From positions 6,853,786 through 6,917,785 of the forward strand of contig CM055740.1 of NCBI GenBank assembly GCA_029465975.1: a stretch of DNA of 64,000 nucleotides. The letters run 5' to 3'. Every line of letters starts with the position of its first letter. The stretch's first letter is position 1. The notes beneath the pieces were generated by a model. That model saw only the letters and a program-made list of their open reading frames with translations. It did not search any database and was not told the origin of the DNA. Made by a program: the position numbers and the translations under genes. This DNA comes from Dallia pectoralis (taxonomy: Eukaryota > Chordata > Actinopteri > Esociformes > Umbridae). Below, in pieces: positions 46,591 to 60,362 of the stretch.

Positions 46591-49500
46591 ACACGCAAAC
46601 ATATATTTCTTTGCTGCACAATACTGCGGTTGGTTGAGATAACTCTCTAGGAAATGCAATGAAGATGCATTGATGCAATGAAGTTGTTGCGACAAACGCT
46701 TGTTACCGCGAAGACAGCCCATGCTCTGTATTTGACACCAGTATGTAATAACATAGCCTAGAAAAGATTCAATCAGTAGCCTATTGGTTGTGATCCTTTC
46801 ACTAATTTGTACAAAAAGACTGAGTCGAATAATGAGAAACAATATTGCATAGATCAAGATCTGCACACTATGTATTGCAATCTTGGAGGGTGACTAGTTG
46901 ACATAGGCCTATTACCCCCCCCACCCCAAAAAAAGAGTGTCGTCTCTATAAACGTCTATCAAAGATGCGTCAACCTGGAACCAACAATACTGCATCGATT
47001 GTTTTTCAAAAGCACTGGGGGGAGTTGTTAAATTCCATTCGAGTAGGAGTTTTTACTTGTCTGAATGGCACAACGCTGGTACTTCTACTTGGGCGAGAGA
47101 TAGGTAATGTCTCTTTAAATATTCTTTCTCTCCAGATTGTTTCCGCCCACACATTCGTCTGGCCAATAGGGCTTCTGCGCGCGGCCGAGGCTTCCCGATT
47201 GTTACTGGGCAGACTTTGCACCGGCTATAGCCTTCCTCCGCAGGACGAGCGCGGTTCAAATCCCTTAAATAACCATTTATCAATTCACACGTTTAGCAGG
47301 TGTTATTGGTCCCTGACACAGTCGGAAAACGTTACATTAAATCCAACAATCGAGCAATCAAGACATGGGAAAGTAACACATTACAAACACATAGGCAGCA
47401 TTGAACATTAAAGTATAAAACTGTTCTGACTCTTAAAAGTAAAAAAAACATGCTACAATAAAGATTAAAATGTGTGTAGTATGCAAACATTAAAGAAATA
47501 TTGCTTATAATCTTCCGACATAGGTTGTTTCTTAATAGGTATAAGGATATGCTATTGTGCTGTTGTTATTTCTCAAAAACAAAAAGACATGCATGGGGCA
47601 TTGGGCAGCTTGGATGTAAGAAATATATGTTTACATCAAACACAATGACAGACCATGAACCTAAATGCACCCTGCAGGTAGAGTACTTTATGCTGTTTAA
47701 AGGGATTTCCCCAACATTTTCTCGGATTCATGACGCATATGTTCAACGAATCACTTAAGCCTAGTAGTGAGTAATTAATTAATTACCTCAGAAAAAATAT
47801 ACAAGCAATCAAAATGATAATTCGTGCAAACTCAACTGCGTCACAATCACAAATGTAGATAAGTGACTTCTACGCAGGTGCAAAGAAAGGGGACTGACAA
47901 TAAGCAAACTAGCGCACACTAATGTCCAACGCAGGTTTCAATGCAAACCTCACCCGAAAGATGCGCTTGTAATGCGCCACGATGACCACGCGTCTCCACT
48001 AACAACTCCACGGGTCACAATTGGGTTCATTTGTTAATTAATATGCAATGATGAATATTTCAAGTGCTCTGTACATTATGTGCGTCAATAATGGCGACTT
48101 TTTAAAACGAGGTACACACGTGTTGTCATTGCCTTTTACATCACACGAATTGCTCATGCACCTGTAACAGCACATCGGAGTGTATACATTTCTTAAAATG
48201 CTGATGTTTTGAAAAATAAAAACATGTGTTAAAAACAAACGCCATTACTTTTGAAGTTATACAAAATCAAATAACGAGTTAAGAAATGCATCCCAAAGGT
48301 GTCGACAACCTTTAATTTATAGCCATGCTATACATTGAGGTAGCATATATAATGTCTTCAACAACTGCTCGACCATCGGTAAACGAGCAAATGGACATCA
48401 TTCGACTATCAATCGTGGGCTTTTGAAAATACCTCGTGTGTATGTGTGTGTGTGGTGACTTTACTTTTGCCCACTGTAAATGAACACGCTGCATTTTCGC
48501 GGAAAAAATGACGTCACATAACAGGAATTGAGGCGCATGTTATTTCCCGGGTTGCCAGAAAGACATTAACAGTATATCCAATACAAAGACTTTAAAAAGT
48601 TTATTTCACACGCCTTGAAATTATTTCTTTCATCCTGACAGAAATAGAAACCGCTCACACTATACTGTGATTGCATTGTTTTGTCTTTAATTAGAGTTAC
48701 TCAGTTCAGAGGCATAGCCTAATATCTTGGCTTTAAAATAACTACAAGTATATGCAATCATGGATTCGACTAAGCTGCATATACCATAAGCACGTAGTAA
48801 TATAAAAACAGAAATTATGATGTTTTAAAAAATATGTCAAACTAACATCAGGAAGTACCTTAATGAATGTAAGGTTTTAAGTTTCCACAAATGACAGCAT
48901 TAGCGAGGATTTGTCACGCAGTCTCCTAATATAAATAAAATGAAACACGAAAGACCTCAAATCTAAAGAAAAATGCAGTTTTCAACATTCAAAATACAAA
49001 AAAGTATCATAGCCAATTTAAATTGGAAAGACATAACATATAAAATGTTGCAATTTCAAATTAATAAATGAATACATTTCCAACTGCCTATATTTCTGAG
49101 ACAATGTTTTCTCCCTCTGTACATTTTTACATATACATTATGCATAAATAAAACAACTATAATGTGTTTATTGGATCTTAATTTTATTAATAAGTATTAC
49201 ATGTATTTGTTTGATATATTTAATATTTCAAACTGTCTTAAAAACGATTTCTAAAAATAGGGCATCTCCACAAACTTACTAAAATAGGTTATGTTAAACT
49301 TGGTTGATTTCTAGATAATGGCATATAATTGCAGGTGATAGATTGTTTTGACAAAACACATTAAATGTGGTTTTCTGTAGATAATTGTAAAACACCTGCA
49401 GCTATAAGTACACCAGCTGCAAAGTGGTACTCAAGTTCATCTCTTTAATGTGAAATAACATATTTCAAACCAGATACATAAATGAAAAACAAAGCTACAC

Positions 49501-52500
49501 GTTTTTTTCACTTACAATTAGAGTATGTAATATAGAGCAAACATACATTTAGACTAATTTAGAAATGAACACAGCACATGCAAACCAGTAGGTTTTTGGT
49601 TTGAATGCATTTCTAGTATTTATTTATCATCAATGTATCAATATTATATTTGTTCTTTAATTAAGTTTCATCTAAGTTTCATCTTGAAAATAATTTTAAA
49701 AGCCCTGTTTGATTTTTGGTGAATACACTTTTTGTAAGAATTTGTTAATTAAATAAATACATCAAACCACATAATTCTTTATAGCATAATCACATTAACC
49801 TGATTCACAAATTAATTTAAATTAAGATGTACAACAATGTAGTTTATAGAAATATCTCCAACCCTTATTCCATCATTTTTGTTTAGTGTGAAAAGTTAAG
49901 ACTGTCTAATTGAAACCTCAAAAACGTTCCGTCACAAGAAACTTTGAAAAGCAAATAACACACATATATTTTCATGTATTAATTAAAAAAACACATTGTT
50001 CACGTAGTTGAACAACAGAAAACAGCAACCGATGACATTGCAGCACCCTGACTTCAACATCCACCAGATGCCCAACTATATTTCCGGCATTAACCTGAGG
50101 TTTGGACATAACTCATTAGTCCCCATAGCCAGACAACTACCAATCAAGAGACAGCTCTACTACCCTGATGAAGTACCATCATGCACTGCGGTGACACGTG
50201 GGTCACATGGTCATGAATCGCTTCCCGCCAACAAAATAGGCTGTAATTTACATTGACCTCTAGTTTAAAAAAAACTCTCATGCATGCATATCATTTGGTT
50301 ATATTACACTTAGAGCTCATACCAAAGTGCTCTCTGCAGTTATTGTGGTTGAACAACAGCAGATGTCTTCGGTAGGACAACAAAAACATAGGAGAAATAA
50401 CTTGTGTATTAGCAGGCTGCGTGCCATGCTCTACTGGTTCAATGTGTTATTGCTAAAGTGCCAATACACTTGTGTGATAACGGAGCCCTGTATCTCTAAT
50501 CGTAAAGTACAGAAACAGTGTAGTCTGTAAACTGCCTAGACAATAACAGACAGAATCGGAAAGCCAAGTTAGCCATAACCAGTCGACACTGTGTATTCCG
50601 CAGAACTATAATCTTTTTCCCCAAACATAATACACTCAATTAGACACTCATGCGTCCATGTTTGATTTAGCCAAACAAATACATTTGCGGTGATCACAAT
50701 GTTTTCACAATTGCTCTCCGGCTTCGATAGCTTCTAGAATAGTTCAATGGATTAAGGCTGAAAAGCAATTCTAAATCCCCCACGCACTGAGTGAAAGAGG
50801 ACAGTAAAAACGGCTGTCAAATCCAGAACACGCCCACTAGTCAGATTATTAGTTAGTGAAAGTGACATACTCCACCAATTTCATGACTAACATGTGTTGG
50901 AAACCCATTTCATGGAAGTTGGTTCTTAGAATCTTGATTTATTCTCACAATTCCACTGCTGATGTCACAATGCATCTATGGAACCATTGACCCGGGCCGT
51001 AGATTCCTAGCCAAACTCCATTCAACGTTCTTGAGGCATACATACACGACCGCCTGGACATTCTGTAAAGCTGCTCGCGGCTCTTTTAGGTTCTAACACC
51101 GGCGCACCATCAAAGGAACAAGACATATTTGTCAACCCCCGGCATGATGGGAACAATGGATGATTGTAAAAATGGTAAAAGTAAACTAGTTAAAGCATAA
51201 TCAACAACTGAAAGCAGCCTGGTTACCGTAAGAGGCGACCTGTCAGAGGGGGACTGACAGAGTGTTAAAAGACACATTGGTCTCCCCACAGAGAAGACAC
51301 GGTCGGTGTGGTTCTACCTGCACAGGACAGACAATAAGCATGTCTGAAGAGCCGGCCAAACCCCGCCCTCTGACAACACAGAAGAACCAGTCTGCTATTC
51401 ATTCACCTTTACCATCCCCTCCTCCTGCCCTGCTCTGTCACATGCTCGACCCTGCCTTTAACCCCTGACGACAGCCTTTCGCGAACTCATCAAGGCTCGG
51501 GGCGCGAGACAGGAAGAACTGGGACAGGGTTTGGCAGCGAGAGTAAACACGCCCGGCGCCCGGGTCCGACTAGACTCATTTAGTGGATCCCCGGGTATGG
51601 GTCGTCTTTTCTTTCTCACACTGGCAGAAGAACACAACAGCACATTTCTGAGCTGAGCGGCTCAGCTGCTATGTCTTCACCCCTCTCCCTCCCCAGGGTT
51701 TTCCCATGTCCGTATCGGCAGACCTTGAGTTTGTCACTCACGCAACAGCTGCTCACTGATACTACGCAAAAACCGGAGCTTTTCCTCCCTTCCTTCGCGA
51801 CCCACACAAGAACAAAGGCATTGTTGCCCAGAGAGGCCTCGGGTACGGAATGCCAGGAATCTGGGAAGGTAGGTCGTGTCCCTTGTGGTGTAATTCGGCA
51901 CAAGAAGGACCTTCTGATTCCTGGCCACTCGGAACGTCGGGGCAAGCGGGACTAAAAACATCATGAAGACTTCCGCCGGCATGTTCGGAGCAAATGAGCG
52001 GTCTCCCGCAGTTTCACTTAAGGACGTCAGTGTCCATTTTGCACAAAACCAAATTAGACTCACAGGGTGAGTTACTACTTGGACTTGCCCAATATGAAAC
52101 CCACGTGTAGTTGTTTGTTGAGAACCTCTGTTGGGTGTCCTTATGAACTTTTTTTGCCAGTTCACAACGTTCACACAACCGTATTGTCTGAATTCTTTGG
52201 AGGGGTTTCAAACATCAGACTTCAATATGTTGTTTTCTCAACATGTTCTCTCCGACAGATGTCAGTTTGATCTAGACAGACTGAGAGACATATGGATTGA
52301 CTGGCAGCCAATCCCCCGGGACGATTAATCCCATTCGGCGTATCTATAGATCAACACCTACAAGTATGTGTACTGAACTATGAAACACTCGAGTTAGTTC
52401 AGTTAAGCCGGTGCTTCAGACACATCCGTCGGGAACACACACACACGTTGACCGATAACCTTTCCGTCTACACGTCAACTGTAATCACAATCATATAGCG

Positions 52501-53920
52501 TACATGTAGTGTGTGAAGAGATGTGTGTGTGTGTGCATTTTATCGAGGTATAACAATTTTCTCAAACCACAGTTCAAGCTGAGCGACATCCAACGTTGAA
52601 ACCTGCAGCAAATGGCCAGGAGAGATATGCTGGCTCCTGGGTGAGCCGTTCATAAGTGAGCCGTTCATAAGTGAGCCGTTCATAAGAATCATGTTTAATG
52701 TATGATTCATCCAACCGCTCCCTGTTGAGAACAAAGCAACACGGAGCCTATTGACATTTCCTATGTCAAACAGACAAAGCCCAAGTTAAACTATTTGAAT
52801 GCGCCGAATTGAGAACGGGGGAATGAAGTGGCGGTTCTGTGTCTCAGAGAGACCTCTATGACGGCAGCTGTGTTTGAGATGATATCCGTTCGCAATCTCC
52901 CGTATCCGACCCACAAAAAAAATACACTATAGGTTTCAAGGCTTGATGGGTCGGCTGTTTCAGACTCAATTCTGATTCCCACTGCGGGCACCTGAGCAGA
53001 CGTGCACACTCGCCCCAAGCACGTGCACGCGTGCAGACGCAGCGCACACCCGTTTGGCGTACTCGCCGTGGTTTAGTTTGGGGTCTCCGAGGTATTCATT
53101 AGTAACAGGTGGTTCAGGAGGGTCCGGACGCCATCTAGGCGAACTTCCTCTCTCCTTCTCCCTGACACACCTGCAGTATTTAATGCTGATAAGAAACAGT
53201 CTGACAGGACTAAAATAGAAGCCTAACAGACTGCCTGGAAACATAGAATGAGGCGAACACTTTAATATACGCGAACAGAACTAAAGAAAACTCGCGGCTT
53301 CCTTCGACGCCCCACGTGAATTCCCTCCGTCACACACTCGGATCAGGCTGCAATAATCTGATCCTTTTGGGAAACCAGAGTGTCAGACAGGATTTTATTG
53401 GCCGTATCCCTCCAGCCGGTTCTCTGCCCTGCAGGTTGGCGTCAGCAGCGGGGGCCCGCGGGCCGCTTTGTGTGTTTGATGGCAACACGTTTCGCTCTCG
53501 ATCTCCTCCAAATGGCCCAAAGGTGAAGGGGAGCCTAACAGCCTGGGAAAATGTGGAACAGTGTGAAATTACCTTGATCCAAAGATTCCTGCAGCATACC
53601 AGCTCAATGAACCCATAACAGCACAGGCACGAACTCAGTTAGCCCGGCTGAAAAGGAACAGCTGATGGGGGGAGAAGTGAAAGAATGAAACAATGTAAAT
53701 AGGCCCCGCTAGTAATGTCCGGCAACAGCCAGAAGATAAGAGCTTGTCTGTCTAGTGTACGTCTATACTGTGCCGCAGAGATACAGCACATAGAACATTA
53801 GTCTGATCTTCTCTATCTCCACCTTTAATGACGGGTTATCCATCTACTATCTATCTACAGATGAAGTGGAGGGGACTTGCGCGGGAGTGAACAGCCTGGT
53901 GGTTGACCATGCAAATTAGG
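46591..53920. other. non-coding upstream flank of ccnd2, part 1
   Basis: No gene is recognised. From 48540 to 50000 it is very AT-rich single-copy DNA. It contains a palindromic CRE at 48509, a three-copy 15-base repeat (gtgagccgttcataa) at 52642-52686 and an open frame at 50008-50256 that matches nothing I know. Confidence 0.6.
48509..48516. promoter_or_regulatory. palindromic CRE upstream of ccnd2
   Basis: A perfect TGACGTCA lies about 2.6 kb upstream of the ccnd2 start codon. Cyclin D2 is known to respond to cAMP signalling in some tissues. The function of this copy is inference. Confidence 0.35.
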
Positions 53921-54543
53921 TGGTGTGGGTGAGTAGTGGTGGTGGTTGGGGGGTGGGGGTGGCGGTGTAGGTTTTGCTGGGGGAAGACGGTGGTGGAGGT
54001 GGGGTGGGTGGGTGGTGGTGGGAAGACGGTGGTGGAGGTGGGGTGGGTGGTTGGTGGTGGTGGTGGGGGGTGGTGGTGTAGGTGTTGGTGGGGGAAGACG
54101 GTGGTGGAGGTGGGGTGGGTGGTGCTGGTGGTGGGGTGGGTTGGTTTTGGTGGTGGGGAAGACGGTGGTGGACGTGGGGTGGGTGGTGGTGGTAGTGGTG
54201 GGGGGTGGTGGTGGGGGGGGGGGGTTGTTGGTGGGGGAAGAGGGTGGTGGACATGGGGTGGGTGGTGGTGGTAGTGGTGGGGGGTGGTTGGGGGGGATGG
54301 TGGTGTTAGTGGGGGAAGGCGGTGGTGGACATGGGGTGGGTGGTGGTGGTAGTGGTGGGGGTGGTGGTGGGGGGTGGGGGGTTGTTGGTGGGGAAGAGGG
54401 TGGTGGACATGGGATGGGTGGTGGTGGTAGTGGTGGGGGGTGGTTGGGGGGGATGGTGGTGTTAGTGGGGGAAGGCGGTGGTGGACATGGGGTGGGTGGT
54501 GGTGGTAGTGGTGGGGGGGTGGTTGGGGGGTGGTGGTGGATGT
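53921..54543. repeat. GGT-rich minisatellite, G-quadruplex prone
   Basis: Blocks of ggtggtggtagtggtggggg, gacggtggtgga and tggggtgggtggt repeat with larger periodicity (about 180 bp). Long Gly/Trp and Pro/His frames over it are artefacts. Confidence 0.95.
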
Positions 54544-56359
54544 TGCTATAGCTAAGTCACAACAGCAAGAGGCTAACAAAAGCAATTGAGGATGTCATCT
54601 GGGGCCGGGTCAGAGCGGAGAGTCAGACGCCGTCGCTTCCAGGATGCACTTCCTCTCCACCATGTTTTGCCTTCTGTCTTTACAGTCTCGGAAGATGCCA
54701 TTTTGAACATTTAGAAATGTTGTAGCCCAATCTCCTCAATCAGAACAAAATCCGGGTGCTATTCTGCAAAACTTAACAACGCCTTGATGTGCAATGCGCC
54801 CATGAAATACACATCCACAGCTCCTGGTGCACCTTAATAGACACAATGAACACCAATCAGAATCAGGCGACAAGTGGTTTCGGCTATTGAGTTTCCGCCT
54901 ATGAACGTCGAATACTGCCTGCCAGCTCGTGACACTTATCTGAACATCCTCACCTCAGCTGACACGCACGCCTCTCAGAATGAGGTATGCGTGTGCCTAC
55001 CGCCTGAGACAGGCTCATACGACGTCGCCGAGTCAACAAAACAAAAATTGAAACGTTCAGGCCCTTCGAGGGCACACGCTGTGTGTGCGTGCGTGCGTAA
55101 CAGCGTTGCTTTAGACTCTCTGCTCACCCCATTCGGCTCCAACTAGAGACCCTCTGAAGAGGACGACAGTCACCCACACAAGGCATCATTACCTATCGCT
55201 ATATCAGAAACCACAGCTCGGGTGAGGTGAGGTAAACAACAGCTTCAAAGACTGAGAGGGCGAGCGACGCCTCCGCCTTACAATGCTAGTACTGAACGCC
55301 GCTAACTAGCATTTCATTTATTAGCCCCCCTTTTCGTTTAGCCCCGCCCTCCCATTCAGAGAGCAACAGCAGATTGGTTAGAACAGGATATAATTGTTTT
55401 GACTGGAAGAGCAGTCCGATTTGTTGTAACGCCAACATCTTTTTTACTTCCCACATCTCCACGAGTAGCCCAGCTACCTGAAAATACAGTAACCTACAAA
55501 ACTAGATTCAATGTCCCTTCAATCGTCTAGCTAGCCACGACAAGGGACGAACGCCAGGACCAGTGGTTCTGGTAGCCATCCCATAATAACGACAGGGTCC
55601 GAGGTGAACGGCAGGACACCCGGTGGCTCTGACTCCAACCTAGGTCCTCCTGCTATGCTCCTCCTCCTCCATGACCACCCAGTCTACTGCCTGTCTCCAC
55701 GAAATCAGGAGGCCTCCATTCATGATCCATTACCTCAGGAATCCCGGCAGTGGAACAAGCGAGCCGGGACACATCACAGGCCCGGCATTCACCGTTCAAT
55801 CACCGGGGCCGCTGTAATCACGTTAGCGCACATAATCGCATTTCAATCACTGACAGGAGTGTGACCCCCTGCCTTCCGTCGGAATAATCTAATACATGTG
55901 TTTCCTCAGCGACAGAGGGATGCATTGTTTTAACGGAGGGGGGGGGGGTGGCTGCATGGAACAGGAGAGACCGGACCGCGCTGTGTCACGCCGCGGCTAT
56001 AAAAAGAGATGCTGGCGTTCTGGCTGAATCAGCCTGTGAACTAAATGGCTATTTTTAGCCAATATGAAGGGCCAGAAGTGCTAAGTGTAAACAGTCTCCG
56101 GGACTTGAGTTGCTCTGGGCTCAGAAACACAGAAAGAGAGACAGAGAGACAGAGAGAGAGAGAGAAGAGAGAAAGGGGGGGCACCAGGCGGACTAAGGAG
56201 GCTGTCCTGGCTGCGTGTCTGTCTGTATTTCGGGGCTGAGCTGCCGCTGAGGGGCCTCTGGAATCCTGCCCTGAACAGGGGCCTCTGGGGGTCAATGGAG
56301 GGGAGAAAACACCAGCATCCCTCTCTCTCACTTTGTTGTAAATCCATCTCTTCCTTCCT
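54544..56359. other. non-coding upstream flank of ccnd2, part 2
   Basis: Single-copy sequence with no recognised exon, including a short AGAGAG run at 56130-56175. Confidence 0.6.
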
Positions 56360-56722
56360 CCCCCTACCCCCCTCTCCTCTACCCCCTCTCCTCTACCCCC
56401 CTCTCCTCTACCCCTCTCTCCTCTACCCCCCTCTCCTCTCCCCCTCTCTCCTCTACCCCTCCCTCCTCTACCCCTCTCTCCCCTACCCTTCTCTCCTCTA
56501 CCCCTCTCTCCTCTACCCCTCTCTCCTCTCCCCTTCTCTCCTCTACCCCTCTCTCCTCTACCCCTCTCTCCTCTACCCCTTTCTCCTCTACCCCTCTCTC
56601 CTCTCCCCTTCTCTCCTCTACCCCTCTCTCCTCTACCCCTCTCTCCTCTACCCCTCTCTCCTCTACCCTTCTCTCCTCTACCCTTCTCTCCTCTACCCCT
56701 CTCTCCTCTACCCCTCTCTGCC
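56360..56722. repeat. 15-bp pyrimidine minisatellite CCCCTCTCTCCTCTA
   Basis: About 24 units are pyrimidine except for one A per unit. The period of 15 keeps all frames open (YPSLL on +, VEERG on -), which explains the long open frames there. Confidence 0.97.
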
Positions 56723-57005
56723 CCCTTCCCCCCCCATAAACATTGGCTGTCTGCACTTCACTCTCTCTGATTCCCTCCATCGCTCTTTGGTCTTGGCGGA
56801 CTGGTTCTGTGCTGTCCGATCATCTGTCTGTCTGTGTCATTATTACGGGGCGTTTGTGTTAGTGGTACTGATCCGGTTGTCATAGAGAAAGGCTCGAGAC
56901 GGGCTCAGAGGTTCACCATGTATCAATGCTCCTATTCCCCTGACATTGTTGGCATTTCCCTTATCTACTCCACTCCATCTCCTCTATATTCTCTATCGCC
57001 TTCGT

Positions 57006-57007
57006 CT

Positions 57008-57050
<43 letters not shown>
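57006..57050. repeat. (CT)n microsatellite
   Basis: About 20 CT dinucleotides. Confidence 0.95.
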
Positions 57051-57054
<4 letters not shown>

Positions 57055-58565
57055 CATCATTTCATCCACCTCCTTCATCTCTTCTGTGTCATTCGTCACC
57101 TAATCTCTCACCTCCTCTCCTCTATCTCTTCTTCTTCAACTCCAGCTATTTTCCTTACTCAGTCTTCGTTTCCATCTCCTCATCTTCTCTCAGGAATTCT
57201 GTCATGCCACTGTCTGATAGGTAAGAAGGAGAACCAACTCAAAGAAGACCGAGACAAGTAGAACAAACTGGCCCTCAGAACAGCTCGGACCTCTCCACTC
57301 TGTCACCCAGGATTCATTAAGAGGAACCGCGTTGAGAGACATCGTCACCCCGTCCCAGTACCCCCTCTTCTCCCTCCTCCTCTTCCTCCATCCGCCCATC
57401 ACATCACATCAATGGCTAACAGCCTTGTCTTTTCCTAAGCAGCCATAGCATCCGGTTTGTGAATGAACTACACAGAGGAAAGTGCATTCCGAGCCCACAG
57501 TGGTGAGAGGAAGCAGCTGGCTGGTCAACTGTAGCCGTGTTTCTATCCTTTCTAACCCTCAGCCAGACAGGAAAACCAATTTCCAGCAGATCATATGCTA
57601 AAGGCAAATATGATGTGTAATGACTTTTAGTGCTCTGAGCGTCCTCGGCGAATCAGGCACTTCTCTGGCCCGCCGTGGACGAGCACAAAAGAGGGATTGA
57701 AGACGCAGGTCAGGGCAAGAGGTCAACGAAAGGGATCCCTCAGGGGGGTCAAACATAATCACAGATAATGTGCCTGAACGGATCTGATTAGTGAAATCAA
57801 TACTTTTACCGTGTTCAGCCAGACTGCTGGTGTAGAGGTATGCATCGGAACATGTCCTCCACTACATGTCAAGTTACTCAGCCCCCCGTGAAACCATAAA
57901 CGTGGTGGCAGGCTAGATCGCTGGCATTACACACTGTGGCTCTTAAAACTCTTCACCAGAATTGACCGACTATGAATTCGCCTCGCTCCTCTCGCATTTA
58001 AATGGTACTTTCAATTCATAGCACTTCTTCTGTGTGGAGATTGTTAAGAGATAAAAAAAGAATATATTTGATGACTTTCCCCCCACTACTTAAATAGGAC
58101 ATTAATGCAATCTAAAGACTTACAAGGTAAACAAACACATTGTTAATCACAGATATTATCTCACGGTCATTTGGGTTACCCAACATGCACGTGATCCTTT
58201 CTGTCTAGCCGTCAGGTGATCTAAACAATTCGGTTTCTTTCTCTTCCGCTTGCGAGTTATTATTTTTATTTTCACTGTTTGGGCAATCGAAAAAAGAATG
58301 GACATGTTTCGTATTGCAGTGTGGTACCTGCTGTTGCCTGACCACATGTATTGACCCAACTAAAGCATAATACCATAAAACGCTACGGAAAAAGAACAGC
58401 GAGCATTTGCATTTCAGGCCCATTTTCGGCCGTCCTACAAATCCAAAGCATCTGAATGAGTCCTTGTCATCCTAAAGTTTCCTCTGCTGCGTGTCTAGAG
58501 GCAGCATATTTGCATTTAATATTTCTGCTCCAAGAAAGAGGCACCAGACAGGCAGGCGAGGGGAT
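57051..58565. other. non-coding upstream flank of ccnd2, part 3
   Basis: No gene is recognised. Two octamer motifs (ATTTGCAT) lie at 58405 and 58508, within about 100 bases, in AT-rich single-copy DNA. Confidence 0.55.
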
Positions 58566-58645
58566 GGGAGAGTGGGGGCGTTTGGGGGAGTGTGGGGGCG
58601 TTTGGGGGAGTGTGGGGGCGTTTGGGGGAGTGTGGGCGCGTTTGG
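58566..58645. repeat. 20-bp tandem repeat GTGGGGGCGTTTGGGGGAGT
   Basis: Four copies of the unit occur. Runs of five G at regular spacing fit a G-quadruplex pattern. Confidence 0.95.
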
Positions 58646-58799
58646 GGCATGCAGTGGACCCTCTGCCAGGTCCAAATTATGCCCAATTACACCTTGAACA
58701 CAAGCGGGCTGCTGTGGACGTTTCTCAGGATGTGAGGTCAAACATTTCCTGTGACAGTGAAAGGCCCGCGTCTAGGGAATTGCCCTGGAGATGAGGCTC

Positions 58800-59190
58800 C
58801 CTCTCTCTCTCACTCTCTCTCACTCTCTCTCTAACTCTCCCTCACTCGCTTTCTATCGCTCCCTCTCTCCCTCCCTCCCTCCCTCCCTCTCTCACTCTCT
58901 CGCTCCCTCTCTCTCTCTCAATCACTCTCTCTCGCTTCCACACACTCTCTCTCACTCTCTCTCTAAATCTCCCTCACTCTCTTTCTATCGCTCCCTCTCT
59001 CCCTCCCTCCCTCACTCTCTCGCTCCCTCTCTAACTCTCACTCTCTCTCGCCTCCTCTCTCTCTCTCTCACTCACTCTCACTCTCTCTCGCTCCCACACA
59101 CTCTCTCTCTCACTCTCCCTCACTCTCTTTCTATCGATCCCTCTCTATCCCATCCCTCCCTCCCACCCTCACTCTCTCGCTCCCTCACTC
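58800..59190. repeat. polypyrimidine CTCTCT/CCCT/CACT low-complexity tract
   Basis: A near-pure pyrimidine tract with internal duplicated blocks (for example ctctttctatcgctccctct, repeated about 130 bases apart). Ser/Leu-rich frames are artefacts. Confidence 0.95.
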
Positions 59191-60224
59191 GTTGCAAAAC
59201 AAATAAAAATGTGCACAGAGATACATGTTAATATATATATATTAAAGCATTCACATCCAATTCAAATGGATTAAAGTACTGGGTTCGAGATGAAACGAAA
59301 GTGACATTCCATTTACCCATGTACCCCCGGGAGGAATTCCGTTGGTATGTGACTCATCGACTGTTTGCATTCTGCGTGGGACCCGTTGGTTAGGGATGCC
59401 ATTACAATTTGATAACTTCCTCTCAAAATCCACCAATCAGAACGGCACGCCATGGCTGGACGTCGTTCATCTATTGGCCGATCGGAGATCTAATATTCCA
59501 GTTCCGGCAAGAGCGCCGCAGATAACTGCGGAACTGAACCTGAGTGCAGCGCCTCGGTCACAATGGTACTGTGTACCAACAGGTTTGGTTCCCACACCCA
59601 GTGGGAAAATAAATACTCCATAATCACTGCATATCAAAACACGCAACACAGGACGAACAGAAAATGTGCATTCCATAGAAAATCCATAGCGAGCAGGTAC
59701 ATGCTCGCCGCATCACGTTGACATTTTAGAGACACCAGGCAGAGATTAGTCGCCCACATGGGAGGGTCAGACAGTAGTATGAAAGACTGTCAGGTTAGGC
59801 CGCTTTCAAGAGGAGAACAGGCAGCCAACTACTTTGCCTGTTTTACGTTTCAAGATTATAACTCTTCTCAGTGCAACAGCTCCTGCCAGCCTTTGATTGG
59901 GACAGGTCATATGAAGCAATTCCCGGCAAACCGTTCTAACAAACAGGATCCTGCATAAGCAGTAACCTGCTGAAATCGCAGGATCCAATATAGTCGGTCG
60001 ATTCTGGGGAACCACAGTGTGTAATACCAGCGATCTAGTCTGCCACCTGAGTTCCACGATTATGTTTTCACGCTCGAGGGCATGTTAGTGTGTCCATCCA
60101 GCTGATGGCCGCAGCAGGGCACAAAGTAATGAAAATGTGTGTGTGCTGCCGCTGGTATGATCCCACAATGCAATGCAGCGGCCACCAGACATACTCCGGA
60201 GTCCCGGACGAGATGGTTTACCTA

Positions 60225-60362
60225 AAGTGATCATTTCAGTTCAAATGGTCTCTACCTACGGGTCATTTCAGTTAAAATGTTCTCTACCTACGGGTCATTT
60301 CAGTTAAAATGTTGTCTACCTACGGGTCATTTTAGTTCAAATGATTTCTACCTACAGGTCAG
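60225..60362. repeat. 32-bp tandem repeat, about four copies
   Basis: Units contain GGTCATTTCAGTTAAAATG then (t/g)(t/g)TCTACCTACG. Confidence 0.9.

Noticed and set aside
47190..47265. tRNA or tRNA-derived SINE, because of a B-box-like GGTTCAAATCC
   Set aside because: The flanking bases do not form the T stem or acceptor stem, and no A box lies at the proper distance.
50008..50256. 82-residue + strand frame beginning MNNRKQQPMTLQHPD
   Set aside because: Protein-like in part but isolated, with no known family or splice partner; could be an old transposon piece, not enough to call.
53851..54585. Long Pro/His-rich (-) and Gly/Trp-rich (+) open frames
   Set aside because: They are produced by the GGT-rich array; all frames are low complexity, with no splice context or family match.
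56295..56885. YPSLL repeat protein of about 196 residues
   Set aside because: Period-15 pyrimidine repeat; simple sequence with no coding signature.
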